Shown: positions 8,372-17,009 of the stretch, piece by piece | How the letters are laid out: every line of letters begins with the position of its first letter | Position numbering within the stretch: the first letter of the stretch is position 1 | Assembly (NCBI RefSeq): GCF_900148495.1 | Contig: NZ_FTRU01000008.1 | Location: 868,001-932,000 of the forward strand | Direction: 5' to 3' | From: Negativibacillus massiliensis | Lineage (GTDB): Bacteria > Bacillota > Clostridia > Oscillospirales > Ruminococcaceae | Length of the DNA: 64,000 bases | Made by a program: the position numbers and the translations under genes | Notes under the pieces: generated by a model | Seen by the model: the letters and a program-made list of their open reading frames with translations, nothing else | The model's database searches: none | What the model was told of the DNA's origin: nothing

Positions 8372-9166
8372 ATGGTATATTTTGTAGGAGCAGGTTCCGG
8401 TGCGGTCGACCTGATCACGGTACGGGGACAGCGGCTGCTCAATGAGGCGGACGTGGTGATCTATGCGGGATCTCTGGTCAATCCGCAGCTGCTGGGAGAA
8501 ACAAAACCGGACTGCCGCATCTATAACAGTGCAAAAATGACACTGGAAGAGGTGTTGGATGTAATTCAGGAAGCAGAGCGCGAGCAGGCAAAGATCGTTC
8601 GCCTGCACACCGGCGACCCATGTCTGTACGGTGCCATCCGCGAGCAGATGGACCAGCTGGACGAACTGAATATTTCCTATGAGTATGTTCCGGGAGTAAG
8701 CTCCTTCTGTGCGGCAGCTGCTGCGCTCAATGCAGAGTATACCCTGCCGGATGTTTCCCAGACGGTCATCATCACCCGCATGGCAGGAAGAACGCCGGTT
8801 CCGGAAAAGGAAGAGATTGCAAAGCTTGCCTCTCATCAGGCAACCATGGTTATCTTCCTGAGCACCGGTCTGCTGGAAGGATTGCAGGAACGTTTGATGG
8901 CGGGCGGATATGACAAGGATACTCCGGCAGCAATCGTCTATAAGGCAAGCTGGCCGGATGAAAAGACCTTCCGCTGCACTGTTTCCACCCTGGCACAGAC
9001 TGCAAAGGAAAATAACATCACCAAGACTGCCCTTATCTTAGTTGGAAACTTTTTGGGTCACGAATATGAGCGCTCCAAGCTCTATGACCCTTCGTTTACC
9101 ACCGAATTTCGTCAGGCAAAAACTTCGGAATCCGAAAAGCCGGATTTAAGCGGAGAAACCCGATGA
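8372..9166 (+). CDS. cbiF: Cobalt-precorrin-4 C11-methyltransferase
   Basis: 264 residues of the tetrapyrrole methylase family: YFVGAGSGAVDLITVRG at the N-terminus, LHTGDPCLYGAIREQMDQL (about 86-104) and YVPGVSSFCAAAAALNAEYT typical of CbiF/CobM. It methylates C11 of cobalt-precorrin-4. The C-terminal 15 residues are a polar tail beyond the catalytic fold. The ribosome site is AGGAGGGAAC. The last four bases overlap the ATG of cbiG. Confidence 0.94.
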   Translation: MVYFVGAGSGAVDLITVRGQRLLNEADVVIYAGSLVNPQLLGETKPDCRIYNSAKMTLEEVLDVIQEAEREQAKIVRLHTGDPCLYGAIREQMDQLDELNISYEYVPGVSSFCAAAAALNAEYTLPDVSQTVIITRMAGRTPVPEKEEIAKLASHQATMVIFLSTGLLEGLQERLMAGGYDKDTPAAIVYKASWPDEKTFRCTVSTLAQTAKENNITKTALILVGNFLGHEYERSKLYDPSFTTEFRQAKTSESEKPDLSGETR

Positions 9167-10242
9167 AACCGACCGCTGCGCTTATCTGCTTTACGCAAAA
9201 CGGTGCAAAGCTCGCAGAACAGCTGATCGGTCAGCTGAATGAGGAGTTTAACTGGTACGGGTTTGTCAGCTCCCGAACAAAACTGGACACAAACCTTCCT
9301 CAAAAGGAAGGAAGCCTTTCCGATTGGACGGGGGAATGGTTTAGCAAAGTTCAGTGCCTTGTTTTTGTTGGGGCATGCGGCATTGCAGTGCGGGCAATCG
9401 CCCCTTTTGTGAGGGACAAGTTTGCCGACCCTGCGGTCATCGTGATCGATGAACAGGGGAAATTCTGCATTTCGCTGCTTTCCGGTCATATAGGCGGTGC
9501 AAACGAGTGGACTGCACGCTTTGCCGAAGTTTTGGGCGCCGAGCCGGTCATCACCACTGCGACCGACTTAAATCATAAATTTGCGGTGGATGTGTTTGCA
9601 AAGAAAAATAATCTCCTGATTACCGACCGCGCACTTGCAAAGGAAGTTTCTGCAGCGGTGGTAAGGGGAGAAACGATAGACTTTTATTCGCACGAAATGC
9701 CAAAGGGAAAAATCCCGCCGGAGCTTTGCTGGTATCAGGATACTAAGGAAGCCTGTGGTGTGTCCAGCGGGCCTTCCACCGGAATTTCCATCCATGTCGG
9801 TGCTTTGGAAAAGCAGCCAAATCCTAAGGAGCTTTGGCTTATCCCTAAAAATCTGGTGCTTGGCATCGGGTGCCGCAAAGGAACACCGATGGAGCAGATT
9901 GAGCGTTTTGTGCTAGAAAAGATGGAGGAATACCATCTGGATTTTCGCCGGGTGAGAGCTGTGGCGTCGATTGATTTAAAAAAGGAAGAAAAAGGACTAA
10001 TCGATTTCTGCAGAAAGTATGACCTTGCGTTTGAGACCTATTCAAAGGAAGAGCTGCTTTTGGCAAAGGGAAACTTTGTACCTTCCGATTTTGTCAAGGG
10101 AGTTACCGGTGTGGATAACGTCTGTGAGCGCAGCGCCGTTGTCTTTGCACAGGAGGATGACAGCTGTCTGATCGTCCGCAAGCAAAAGGGCGGTTCGGTC
10201 ACGCTGGCTGTTGCACAGAAGACAGCCACCTGTCACTTTTAA
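9163..10242 (+). CDS. cbiG: Cobalt-precorrin-5A hydrolase
   Basis: 359 residues. The N-terminal domain carries LVFVGACGIAVRAIAPF (about 66-82) and LLSGHIGGANEWTARFAE (about 106-123), and the C-terminal CbiG domain begins at about residue 230 (LVLGIGCRKGTPMEQI). CbiG opens the delta-lactone of cobalt-precorrin-5A, releasing acetaldehyde, during ring contraction. Its start overlaps cbiF by 4 bases (ATGA). Both CbiG domains are present and of normal size. Confidence 0.94.
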   Translation: MKPTAALICFTQNGAKLAEQLIGQLNEEFNWYGFVSSRTKLDTNLPQKEGSLSDWTGEWFSKVQCLVFVGACGIAVRAIAPFVRDKFADPAVIVIDEQGKFCISLLSGHIGGANEWTARFAEVLGAEPVITTATDLNHKFAVDVFAKKNNLLITDRALAKEVSAAVVRGETIDFYSHEMPKGKIPPELCWYQDTKEACGVSSGPSTGISIHVGALEKQPNPKELWLIPKNLVLGIGCRKGTPMEQIERFVLEKMEEYHLDFRRVRAVASIDLKKEEKGLIDFCRKYDLAFETYSKEELLLAKGNFVPSDFVKGVTGVDNVCERSAVVFAQEDDSCLIVRKQKGGSVTLAVAQKTATCHF

Positions 10243-10270
10243 ATGACCGTTTGGGAAAGGAAAGAATGCT

Positions 10271-10999
10271 ATGAAACTGTATGTTGTGGGCATTGGCCCC
10301 GGAGAGCTCAGTCAGATCACTCCGGCGGCTATGGCGGCGATGGAAGAAAGTGATGTCATCGCCGGATACACCGTTTATGTCGATCTGGTGCGGGAGCGTT
10401 TTGCCGGCAAGGAATTCTTGACCACCGCAATGAAGCAGGAGGTAGACCGCTGCCGCATGGCGATCGAAAAGGTGGTCGAGGGCAAGACGGTTTCGATGGT
10501 ATGCAGCGGGGACGCCGGTGTATACGGTATGGCCGGACTGATTTATGAGCTGGCACAGCAGTATCCACCGATTGAGATTTGTGTCATCCCGGGTATTACC
10601 GCTGCAATGAGCGGTGCCGCAGTGCTGGGCGCTCCGCTCATCCACGATTTTGCGGTCATCAGCTTGAGCGACCTGCTCACACCGCTTGATAAGATCATGA
10701 CCCGTGTTGAGCTTGCCGCACAGGCTGATTTTGTGCTGTGCTTCTATAACCCGGCAAGCAAAAAGCGTGCGGACTATCTCAAGCAGGCATGCCAGCTGAT
10801 TTTAAAACACCGCAGCGACGACACCCCATGCGGTTATGTGCGCAATATCGGCAGAGAAGGTCAGGAGGCAGTTACTCTTACCTTGTCAGAGCTTCAGGAT
10901 GCGCAGGTTGACATGTTCACCACAGTGTTTGTCGGAAATTCTCAGACAAAGCTGATTAACGGCAAACTGGTGACACCAAGAGGATATAAAAATGTATAA
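10271..10999 (+). CDS. cbiH: Cobalt-precorrin-3B / cobalt-factor III C17-methyltransferase
   Basis: 242-residue tetrapyrrole methylase. LYVVGIGPGELSQITPAA at the N-terminus, VCSGDAGVYGMAGLIYEL (about 77-94) and the FYNPASKKRADYL motif are characteristic of CbiH/CobJ. It methylates C17 and drives ring contraction. GGGAAAGGAAAG precedes the ATG at 10271. The final 8 bases overlap the next gene, so translation is likely coupled. Confidence 0.94.
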   Translation: MKLYVVGIGPGELSQITPAAMAAMEESDVIAGYTVYVDLVRERFAGKEFLTTAMKQEVDRCRMAIEKVVEGKTVSMVCSGDAGVYGMAGLIYELAQQYPPIEICVIPGITAAMSGAAVLGAPLIHDFAVISLSDLLTPLDKIMTRVELAAQADFVLCFYNPASKKRADYLKQACQLILKHRSDDTPCGYVRNIGREGQEAVTLTLSELQDAQVDMFTTVFVGNSQTKLINGKLVTPRGYKNV

Positions 11000-12242
11000 A
11001 CTGCTCCTGTTTGCCGGTACGACCGAGGGGCGGGAGCTTGCTGAATATTTCAGCACCTGCAATGTGCAGGTCACTGTCTGTGTGGCGACTGAATACGGAC
11101 AGACTTTGATTTTGCAGCGGGAAAACCTTTCGGTCTGTGCCGGACGGCTGACCCAGCAGGAGATGGAAGAAAAGATCATTGAGGAAGGATATGACCTGGT
11201 GGTCGATGCCACCCATCCTTATGCGCAGGTCGTGACCGAAAACATCCGCTCGGCATGTGAAAAGACCGGCAGACCTTATTTTCGCTGTCTGCGTCAGGAG
11301 GAAAGCGCCGAAGGATATGCAAATGTTTTCTTTGCAGAAGATACCAGTCAGGCAGCGCAGATGCTGGAAGAGATCGAAGGAAACATCCTACTGACCACCG
11401 GAAGCAAGGAACTTTGCCAGTATCAGAAGGTAAGCGGATTTACTGAGCGGTTTTATCCGCGGGTACTGCCGCTTGCAAATGTGGTGGAAAGCTGTCTTGC
11501 ACTGGGAATTCCCGCCGGTCACCTGATTGCGATGCAGGGACCGTTTTCCGAGGAGTTAAACCTTGCGATGATCCGTCAGTGGAACATCCGCTGTCTGGTC
11601 ACCAAGGAGTCGGGCAAGGCAGGCGGATTTGACGAGAAACTGAATGCAGCCAAAAAGGCGGGAATTCTAACTCTAGTGATCGGCAGACCAAAAGAGCAGT
11701 CGGAACACGATACGGTGCAGGGCATCCGGGAAAAGTTTCAACAGCAGTACAAAATTGCTCCGATAGAAAAGCAGAAAAACAGACGATATTTTCCGATGTT
11801 TGTCTCGCTGGACGGAAAATCGGTGCAGGTCATCGGCGGCGGAACGATTGCCACACGCCGAATTAAGACTTTGCTGCGTTTTGGATGCCGCATCCGGGTA
11901 ATTGCGCCAGAGCTTTGCGAAGACTGCCGCAAGCTTTGGGAGAACAGGATGATCGACTGGGAAGAACGGGCATGGCAGCAGGGCGACTGCACAGGGGAGC
12001 TTGTGCTTGCAGCGACCGATTCCCCGAAAGTAAATGAACAGATCGTGCAGGAATGCCGTCAGAAGAAGATCACGGTCAACCGCTGCGACAAACAGCAGGA
12101 CTGCGATTTTTATTTTCCGGCGGTGGTCGAGCATGACGGACTGGTGTTTGGTCTGTGCTCGGGCGGAGCCGATCATAAGAAGGTAAAAGATGCAGCGGCG
12201 GCGCTCCGAAAGAGTTTTCGGGACGATGCCGCAATGGAATAA
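10992..12242 (+). CDS. cbiJ: Fusion of cobalt-precorrin-6A reductase (CbiJ) and precorrin-2 dehydrogenase (SirC/Met8 type)
   Basis: 416 residues. Residues 1-245 are CbiJ/CobK: LLLFAGTTEGRELAEYF at the N-terminus, DLVVDATHPYAQVVTENI and LIAMQGPFSEELN. Residues 262-416 match the NAD-binding N-terminal domain of siroheme synthase: MFVSLDGKSVQVIGGGTIAT with a GxGxxA Rossmann loop, then VLAATDSPKVNEQIV and DFYFPAVVEHDGLVFG. The second half would oxidise precorrin-2 to sirohydrochlorin, the first reduces cobalt-precorrin-6A. The two steps are far apart in the pathway, so the fusion reflects co-expression rather than channelling. It overlaps cbiH by 8 bases. Confidence 0.92.
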   Translation: MYKLLLFAGTTEGRELAEYFSTCNVQVTVCVATEYGQTLILQRENLSVCAGRLTQQEMEEKIIEEGYDLVVDATHPYAQVVTENIRSACEKTGRPYFRCLRQEESAEGYANVFFAEDTSQAAQMLEEIEGNILLTTGSKELCQYQKVSGFTERFYPRVLPLANVVESCLALGIPAGHLIAMQGPFSEELNLAMIRQWNIRCLVTKESGKAGGFDEKLNAAKKAGILTLVIGRPKEQSEHDTVQGIREKFQQQYKIAPIEKQKNRRYFPMFVSLDGKSVQVIGGGTIATRRIKTLLRFGCRIRVIAPELCEDCRKLWENRMIDWEERAWQQGDCTGELVLAATDSPKVNEQIVQECRQKKITVNRCDKQQDCDFYFPAVVEHDGLVFGLCSGGADHKKVKDAAAALRKSFRDDAAME

Positions 12243-12264
12243 AGAAAAAGGGGTAACAAAGACA

Positions 12265-13182
12265 ATGCCGAACAAGATCATTCGGGTCGGCAGCAGGGAA
12301 AGCGTGCTTGCGGTCGCGCAGACCGAGCTTGTGATGGAGACCATCCGGAAAAATCATCCGGAGGTTGAGCTGGAACTGGTGACGATGAAAACCACGGGAG
12401 ATAAAATCCTGGACAAAAGCCTCGATAAAATCGGGGGCAAGGGATTGTTTGTAAAAGAGCTGGACAAAGCTTTGATGGAAGGAAGGATCGACATTTCGGT
12501 CCACAGCCTGAAAGATATGCCGATGGAAACACCGGATGAACTGCCGATTCTGGCTTATTCCAAGCGAGGAAATCCATTTGACTGCCTGGTGCTGCCAGAG
12601 GGAGTAGACAGCTGGGATCACACCACTCCGGCAGGATGTTCCGGACATCGCAGAAGAGTACAGCTTCAAAAGCTGTTTGGGGATGTTCCGATCAAGGGCA
12701 TCCGCGGCAACATCCACACCCGTTTAAACAAGCTGGACTCCGGTGAGTACGGTGCGCTGGTTCTTGCCTGCTCGGGACTTGCCCGCGTTGGGCTTTCTTC
12801 CCGTATCCATCATGTCTTCACACTGGAAGAGATGATCCCGTCCGCAGGTCAGGGCATCCTTGCAGTACAGGGCAGAAAAGGGGAAGACTATTCCTGGCTG
12901 ATGGAAACCGATGACCCGATTTCCCGCATCCAGGCAACAGCAGAGCGTGCCTTTGTGCGCACCCTTGACGGCGGATGCAGCTCTCCAATTGCTGCCTATG
13001 CACAGGTATCGGGACAGGAAGTGCTGCTGACCGGACTTTACTATCACGATCCGGAAGGGATCTATGTTACCGGAACCAAGACCGACCGGATTGAAAATGC
13101 CCAGAAGCTGGGCGAAACCCTCGCAGAAGAACTGAAAAGCCGTTTTCTGTGCGGATGCGGCGTGGAGAATGGAGGGCTGTAA
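12265..13182 (+). CDS. hemC: Porphobilinogen deaminase (hydroxymethylbilane synthase)
   Basis: 305 residues from the ATG at 12265, which aligns with the family start IIRVGSRESVLAVAQTELV. An open frame extends 25 codons upstream but overlaps cbiJ and is not family sequence. Landmarks are GNIHTRLNKLDSGEYGALVL and LDGGCSSPIAAYA, where the Cys carries the dipyrromethane cofactor. The substrate-binding GTSSLRR motif appears as GCSGHRRR, keeping the arginines but not the Ser-Ser. It makes hydroxymethylbilane, feeding corrin and heme. Confidence 0.93.
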   Translation: MPNKIIRVGSRESVLAVAQTELVMETIRKNHPEVELELVTMKTTGDKILDKSLDKIGGKGLFVKELDKALMEGRIDISVHSLKDMPMETPDELPILAYSKRGNPFDCLVLPEGVDSWDHTTPAGCSGHRRRVQLQKLFGDVPIKGIRGNIHTRLNKLDSGEYGALVLACSGLARVGLSSRIHHVFTLEEMIPSAGQGILAVQGRKGEDYSWLMETDDPISRIQATAERAFVRTLDGGCSSPIAAYAQVSGQEVLLTGLYYHDPEGIYVTGTKTDRIENAQKLGETLAEELKSRFLCGCGVENGGL

Positions 13183-13183
13183 G

Positions 13184-14704
13184 GTGGAAAAGAAAGGAAA
13201 AGTCTGGCTGGTCGGAGCAGGACCGTCCGACATGGGGCTGTTGACCCTCAAGGGAAAGAACCTGATCGAACAGGCGGACGTAGTTGTCTATGATGCGCTG
13301 GTTTCGGCGTCGATTCTTTCGATGATTCCATCCTCCGCGCAAGCGATCTTTGTCGGAAAGCGTGCCGGAAACCATCCGGTTCCACAGGAACAGATCAATC
13401 AGATTTTGCTCGAACAGGCAATGCAGGGCAAAAGGGTCGTCCGTTTAAAGGGCGGCGATCCATTTTTGTTTGGACGCGGCGGAGAGGAGCTGGAACTCTT
13501 AATCGAGAACGGAATCGACTATGAGGTGGTTCCGGGTGTTACCTCAGCAATCGCAGTTCCGGCATACAACGGTATTCCGGTCACCCACCGCGACTATTGC
13601 TCCTCGGTACATATCATCACCGCACACAGCAAAAAAGGCGGCGAGCTGAAGATCGACTTTGAGGCACTTTGCCGCTTAAATGGAACACTGGTCTTTTTGA
13701 TGGGCGTTACCGCAATGCCAATGATCTGCAAAGGTCTGCTGGATGCGGGAATGAACCCGCAGATGCCTGCCGCTATCCTGCAGCAGGGAACCAGTGCTAT
13801 GCAGAAAAAGGTGGTTGCTACCATTTCGGATCTTCCGGAAAAGGCACAGCAGGCACAAATTCAGGCACCGGCTGTTCTGGTAATCGGAAAGGTCTGCGCG
13901 CTGGCAGATCATTTGGGCTGGACTCAGAAAAGAGCGCTCGACGGCGTGCGCGTTATTCTGACCCGACCAAAGGAACTGATTTCCCGGATGTCAAAATCTT
14001 TATCCGAGCTTGGCGCCGAAGTGATCGAGCTGCCATCCATCGACCTTGTTCCATGTGAGCAAAACGAACCGCTCCAGACAGCACTTGAGAATATCGTGTC
14101 CTATCAGTGGGTTGCCTTTACCAGTGCGATGGGGGTTCGGTTCTTCTTTGATTTCCTGCAGAAAAACCGTGTCGATGTCCGCAGACTTTCTCACCTGCGC
14201 TTTGCTGTCATCGGACAGGGCACCCGCGATGAGCTTGCAAAACACGGCATTTTTGCAGATTTGATGCCTTCTTCCTACTATGCAAAGGATCTGGCACAAG
14301 CACTCTGTCAGACCATGCAGAAAGGGCAGAGGGTTCTTTTGCCGCGCGCAAGGATCGGCTCGAAGGATTTGACCGACATCCTCACCCAAAACGGCATTGA
14401 GTTTACCGATGTTGCTTTGTACGACACTATTTATCAGAGCCACAATACCCACGCTGTGGAAAAGCTGATCGACGATGGTCAGGTTTCCTGCGCTGTATTT
14501 ACCAGCGCTTCCACGGTCCGCGGATTTGCTGCTACCATGCAGGGGAAAGATCTGAGCTTGCTGACCGCGGCATGTATCGGCGAAAAGACAGCACAGGCTG
14601 CAAAAGAATATAACATGAAGGTGATGATCGCAAAAGAAGCGACCATCGACAGCGTGACACAGATGCTTGTTGAGCACGCAGATGAACTTCGTTTAAACAG
14701 ATAA
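13184..14704 (+). CDS. cobA-hemD: Uroporphyrinogen-III C-methyltransferase fused to uroporphyrinogen-III synthase
   Basis: 506 residues from the GTG at 13184, chosen because GGAGGG at 13171-13176 lies 7 bases upstream; an ATG at 13169 falls inside hemC and has no ribosome site. Residues 1-245 are SUMT: KVWLVGAGPSDMGLLTLKG, VVRLKGGDPFLFGRGGEE, GVTSAIAVPAYNGIPVTHRD. Residues 255-500 are HemD-like (VILTRPKELISRMSKSL; VAFTSAMGVRFFFDFL). The protein therefore closes the tetrapyrrole ring and makes precorrin-2. This fusion is common in Firmicutes. Confidence 0.94.
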   Translation: MEKKGKVWLVGAGPSDMGLLTLKGKNLIEQADVVVYDALVSASILSMIPSSAQAIFVGKRAGNHPVPQEQINQILLEQAMQGKRVVRLKGGDPFLFGRGGEELELLIENGIDYEVVPGVTSAIAVPAYNGIPVTHRDYCSSVHIITAHSKKGGELKIDFEALCRLNGTLVFLMGVTAMPMICKGLLDAGMNPQMPAAILQQGTSAMQKKVVATISDLPEKAQQAQIQAPAVLVIGKVCALADHLGWTQKRALDGVRVILTRPKELISRMSKSLSELGAEVIELPSIDLVPCEQNEPLQTALENIVSYQWVAFTSAMGVRFFFDFLQKNRVDVRRLSHLRFAVIGQGTRDELAKHGIFADLMPSSYYAKDLAQALCQTMQKGQRVLLPRARIGSKDLTDILTQNGIEFTDVALYDTIYQSHNTHAVEKLIDDGQVSCAVFTSASTVRGFAATMQGKDLSLLTAACIGEKTAQAAKEYNMKVMIAKEATIDSVTQMLVEHADELRLNR

Positions 14705-14727
14705 TATCAAAAAGGAGAGAACCTGCA

Positions 14728-15714
14728 GTGGAAATTTTATCAAGAGCAAGACGCTTAAGAACCAGTGAAGCAGTCCGGGAACTTGCAAGAGAAACACGAA
14801 TCTCCAAAACTTCGCTTGTTTACCCAATGTTTGTCAGAGAGGGAAGCGGCATCAAGGAAGAGATCCCGTCCCTTGCAAATCAGTACCATTACAGCCCTGA
14901 CACCATCTGCGAAGGGGTAAAAGAACTGGTGGATGCCGGTGTTACCAAGATTTTGCTGTTTGGCATTCCGGAACACAAGGATGAAATCGGTTCATCGGCA
15001 TGGCAGGAAGACGGCGCGGTTCAGAAAGCGATCGGCGAAATCAAGAAAAATTTCCCACAGGTTTACTGCATCACCGATGTGTGCATGTGTGAGTATACCT
15101 CCCATGGTCATTGCGGTGTGCTGTGTGAATGCACCACCGTTGACAACGACAAAACGGTGGAACTGCTGTGCAAAACAGCACTTTCCCACGTTCGTGCCGG
15201 AGCGGATATGGTCGCTCCATCGGACATGATGGACGGCAGGGTGCTTGCTATCCGCCGAGCACTGGATGCAGAAGGATATACCCACATTCCGATCATGGCA
15301 TATTCCGCAAAATATGCTTCGGCATTTTATGGTCCGTTCCGCGATGCGGCAGGTTCTGCTCCTTCCTTTGGTGACCGCCGCTCCTATCAGATGGACATTC
15401 ACAACCGCAAGGAAGCACTCAAGGAGATCGACAGCGATATGGCAGAGGGTGCAGACATCGTGATGGTAAAACCGGCACTGTCCTATCTGGATATTATCTT
15501 CCAGGCATCCCAGCGCACCAATCTTCCGCTTGCCGCTTACAGTGTCAGCGGGGAATATGCGATGATCGAAGCTGCTGCTTCGGCAGGACTGATCGACCGC
15601 GAGCGCATTATCGGGGAGACCGCTGTCAGCATCTTCCGTGCCGGAGCGGATATTTTGATCACCTATCATGCAAAGGAAATTGCAGATTTGATAGAAAAAG
15701 GAAAGATTGGCTAA
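14728..15714 (+). CDS. hemB: Delta-aminolevulinic acid dehydratase (porphobilinogen synthase)
   Basis: 328 residues, GTG start at 14728 after AAAGGAGAGAAC. Both Schiff-base lysine regions are present: MAYSAKYASAFYGPFRDAA (about residue 193) and MVKPALSYLDII (about 248). DVCMCEYTSHGHCGVLC holds the three cysteines of the zinc-dependent class, so a Zn-type enzyme is inferred. It condenses two aminolevulinate molecules into porphobilinogen. It sits 23 bp after cobA-hemD inside the corrinoid operon. Confidence 0.96.
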   Translation: MEILSRARRLRTSEAVRELARETRISKTSLVYPMFVREGSGIKEEIPSLANQYHYSPDTICEGVKELVDAGVTKILLFGIPEHKDEIGSSAWQEDGAVQKAIGEIKKNFPQVYCITDVCMCEYTSHGHCGVLCECTTVDNDKTVELLCKTALSHVRAGADMVAPSDMMDGRVLAIRRALDAEGYTHIPIMAYSAKYASAFYGPFRDAAGSAPSFGDRRSYQMDIHNRKEALKEIDSDMAEGADIVMVKPALSYLDIIFQASQRTNLPLAAYSVSGEYAMIEAAASAGLIDRERIIGETAVSIFRAGADILITYHAKEIADLIEKGKIG

Positions 15715-15733
15715 ATCTTTGGGAGGGACACCT

Positions 15734-16993
15734 ATGCCGCAGATATATCTGATTGGAATCGGAATGGGAAATCCGGACACGCTCACTGTCAGGGCACAGC
15801 GCATCATCGGACAGAGTGACTGTCTGATCGGCGCAAAGCGGATGCTGGAGTCGGTGGAAAATGACAGGGCAGTGCGCATATCTTCCATCAAGAACGAGGA
15901 AATTGTTTCGGCTATCTTACAGCAGCCGCAGGACAGCATTATTTCGGTGTTGCTTTCGGGCGATGTTGGATTTTACAGTGCGGCAAAGAAGCTGTGCGGC
16001 TGCATCCGTCAATCGGTTGCCGGGGCAAAGCTCGAACTGATCTGTGGTATCAGCTCTCTGCAGTATTTCTGCGCAAAGATTGAGACCTCGTGGGATGACC
16101 TCAAGGTAATCAGTGTCCACGGAAGAGAAAACAACGTTCCGGCTGCTGTCCAGAAATTCGGCAAGGTATTTGTGCTGACTGGTTCCAACCAGACTGCGGG
16201 GGATGTGTGCAAGGCACTGTGCCGCTACGGACTTTCTGACGCTTTGGTCTGGGTTGGAGAAGAGCTTTCCTATCCGCAGGAGAAGATTTCCCACGGGACA
16301 GCAGAAGAACTTTCCGGTCGAACCTTTTCCTCGCTTGCCGTTATGGTGATTGAGGGCAAAAAGGTGCCGCAGACAGATTTCCCTGCCATCGGACTTGCTG
16401 ACGAGATGTTTTTGCGAAACACCGAAGGAAAGACCGTCCCGATGACCAAGCAGGAAATCCGCGCGGTGGCTCTGTCGAGATTGCAGATCACCGAGGACGC
16501 CTGCGTCTATGATGTGGGGGCAGGAACCGGTTCGGTTTCGATTGAGGCGGCACTGACTGCCCGCGGCGGCAGGGTGTATGCCATCGAAAAAAATCCGCAG
16601 GCAGTAGAACAACTTCATAAAAACAGGGAGCTGTTTGGAGCACAGAACATGCAGATTGTGTCGGGAAGTGCTCCGCAGGCGCTTTTGCCGCTGCCTGCAC
16701 CGGACTTTGTGTTTGTAGGCGGTTCTTCGGGAAATTTAAGCGATATTTTGCAGCTTTGCTTTTCCAAAAATCCAAAGGTTCGCGTCGTGGTGACGGCAGT
16801 CACACTGGAGACGGTGGGAGAAATGCTTTGCTGTGCAAAGGAACTGGGACAAACCTTTCCAAACCTTTGCTTTGAGGTTACCCAGGTAAGCTGCGCGCGT
16901 AGCCGTCAGGCAGGAAATTATCACCTGATGAACGGGATGAATCCGGTATGGATTGGCTGCCTGTTCCAGAAGCAGTCCCAGACAGAAGATTAA
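15734..16993 (+). CDS. cbiET: Cobalt-precorrin-7 C5-methyltransferase / C15-methyltransferase-decarboxylase fusion
   Basis: 419 residues from the ATG at 15734, which follows GGGAGGG; an open frame extends 27 bases upstream into hemB. Residues 1-210 are the CbiE tetrapyrrole methylase (QIYLIGIGMGNPDTLTVRA; VLLSGDVGFYSAAKKL). Residues 225-410 are CbiT, a class I methyltransferase with the SAM loop VYDVGAGTGSVSIEAA. Together they methylate C5 and C15 and decarboxylate the C12 acetate. The CbiE-CbiT fusion corresponds to CobL. Confidence 0.94.
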   Translation: MPQIYLIGIGMGNPDTLTVRAQRIIGQSDCLIGAKRMLESVENDRAVRISSIKNEEIVSAILQQPQDSIISVLLSGDVGFYSAAKKLCGCIRQSVAGAKLELICGISSLQYFCAKIETSWDDLKVISVHGRENNVPAAVQKFGKVFVLTGSNQTAGDVCKALCRYGLSDALVWVGEELSYPQEKISHGTAEELSGRTFSSLAVMVIEGKKVPQTDFPAIGLADEMFLRNTEGKTVPMTKQEIRAVALSRLQITEDACVYDVGAGTGSVSIEAALTARGGRVYAIEKNPQAVEQLHKNRELFGAQNMQIVSGSAPQALLPLPAPDFVFVGGSSGNLSDILQLCFSKNPKVRVVVTAVTLETVGEMLCCAKELGQTFPNLCFEVTQVSCARSRQAGNYHLMNGMNPVWIGCLFQKQSQTED

Positions 16994-17009
16994 AGGAGGC
17001 GTTTTGTCG

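Noticed and set aside
12190-12264. Upstream start for hemC at 12190
   Set aside because: The extra 25 residues overlap cbiJ and are not hydroxymethylbilane synthase sequence; the ATG at 12265 fits the family start.
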